In this document: positions 38,421 through 38,520 of the stretch, piece after piece
Position numbering within the stretch: the first letter of the stretch is position 1
Layout of the letters: each line of letters opens with the position of its first letter
From: Planctomycetota bacterium
GTDB taxonomy: Bacteria > Planctomycetota > UBA8742 > JACQVU01 > JANLHZ01
Length of the DNA: 38,520 nucleotides
NCBI GenBank assembly: GCA_024653775.1
Contig: JANLHZ010000126.1
Coordinates: forward strand, 1-38,520
Reading direction: 5' to 3'
Program-made: the position numbers and the translations under genes
Notes under the pieces: generated by a model
Database searches by the model: none
What the model was told of the DNA's origin: nothing
Seen by the model: only the letters and a program-made list of their open reading frames with translations

Positions 38421-38520
38421 CGTTCGGTGATACACGTCGAATCGGAACGCCCAGGCACTTTCGCGCCGTCCGAGAAGTAATTCAGCGCAAAAAAGTGACT
38501 TCCGAAGAATTAGGTAAGCG

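Larger units (their letters stand above)
38043..38430 (+). repeat. 15-bp direct repeat pair
   Basis: GTGAACGTTCGGTGA occurs at 38043-38057 and again at 38416-38430. The two copies bracket the solo cassette repeat and the AT-rich hairpin. No gene is visible between them; the stretch 38141-38365 holds only a GGAG-headed short hairpin near 38182 and AGACG-AAA-CGTCT at 38223-38235. Confidence 0.55.

Overview
The window looks like chromosomal DNA of an uncultivated, moderately GC-rich Gram-negative bacterium that respires anaerobically. The support is a bacterial ribosomal protein S21 gene, a tRNA-Tyr with a long variable arm, TAT and lipoprotein signals, and a membrane quinol/nitrate respiratory cluster. 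The lineage cannot be fixed from sequence reading alone. A GspE-N-like acidic membrane protein, alternative complex III and many GTG/TTG starts would fit a Planctomycetota/PVC-like or candidate-phylum genome, but that is only an inference.

Layout. 1-3720 (+ strand): the 3' end of a repeat-built surface or fibre protein, a DUF58 protein, rpsU and tRNA-Tyr. 3842-13393 (mostly - strand): a Ski2-like helicase with HhH and SWIM modules, a lipoprotein, a glycosyltransferase, a very acidic membrane protein, a TPR-like exported protein, an Rpn-like remnant and a small membrane protein. 13461-15977: a histidine phosphatase, then on + a flippase-like membrane protein, a PilZ protein and a VOC protein. 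16031-36405 (- strand): a 20-kb respiratory block. Read in transcription order it is a diheme cytochrome c, narG, narH, narJ, narI, two narK transporters, then actA, actB, actC, an inserted two-gene cassette, actD, actE and actF. 36914-38002 (+): a response regulator fused to a class III nucleotidyl cyclase. 38003-38520: gene-free and full of repeats.

How the genes work together. NarGHI oxidises quinol and reduces nitrate in the cytoplasm. NarJ matures the enzyme and the NarK pair moves nitrate in and nitrite out. The diheme cytochrome c ahead of narG reproduces the narC-G-H-J-I-K order known from Thermus. Alternative complex III (ActABCDEF) is a second quinol-oxidising complex that passes electrons to periplasmic cytochrome c or copper proteins. 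No terminal oxidase gene follows it here, so its partner must lie elsewhere.

The most unusual content lies between the genes. (1) Tandem repeats with a strict 7-bp period but different heptamers occur at eight places, often reaching a stop codon. (2) There is a 142-bp MITE with 24-bp terminal repeats starting GTAA and an 8-bp target duplication, which fits IS66-type mobilisation. (3) GGAGTGC-headed hairpins form REP/REPIN-like elements. (4) A cassette bounded by 50-bp inverted repeats and carrying a GxxExxY gene and a small restriction-head-domain-like gene splits the act operon; a solo copy of the repeat lies at the window end. (5) Two genes have promoters placed so that transcription should begin at the ATG. 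(6) The tRNA-Tyr has a C1-G72 pair, which is not the bacterial norm.
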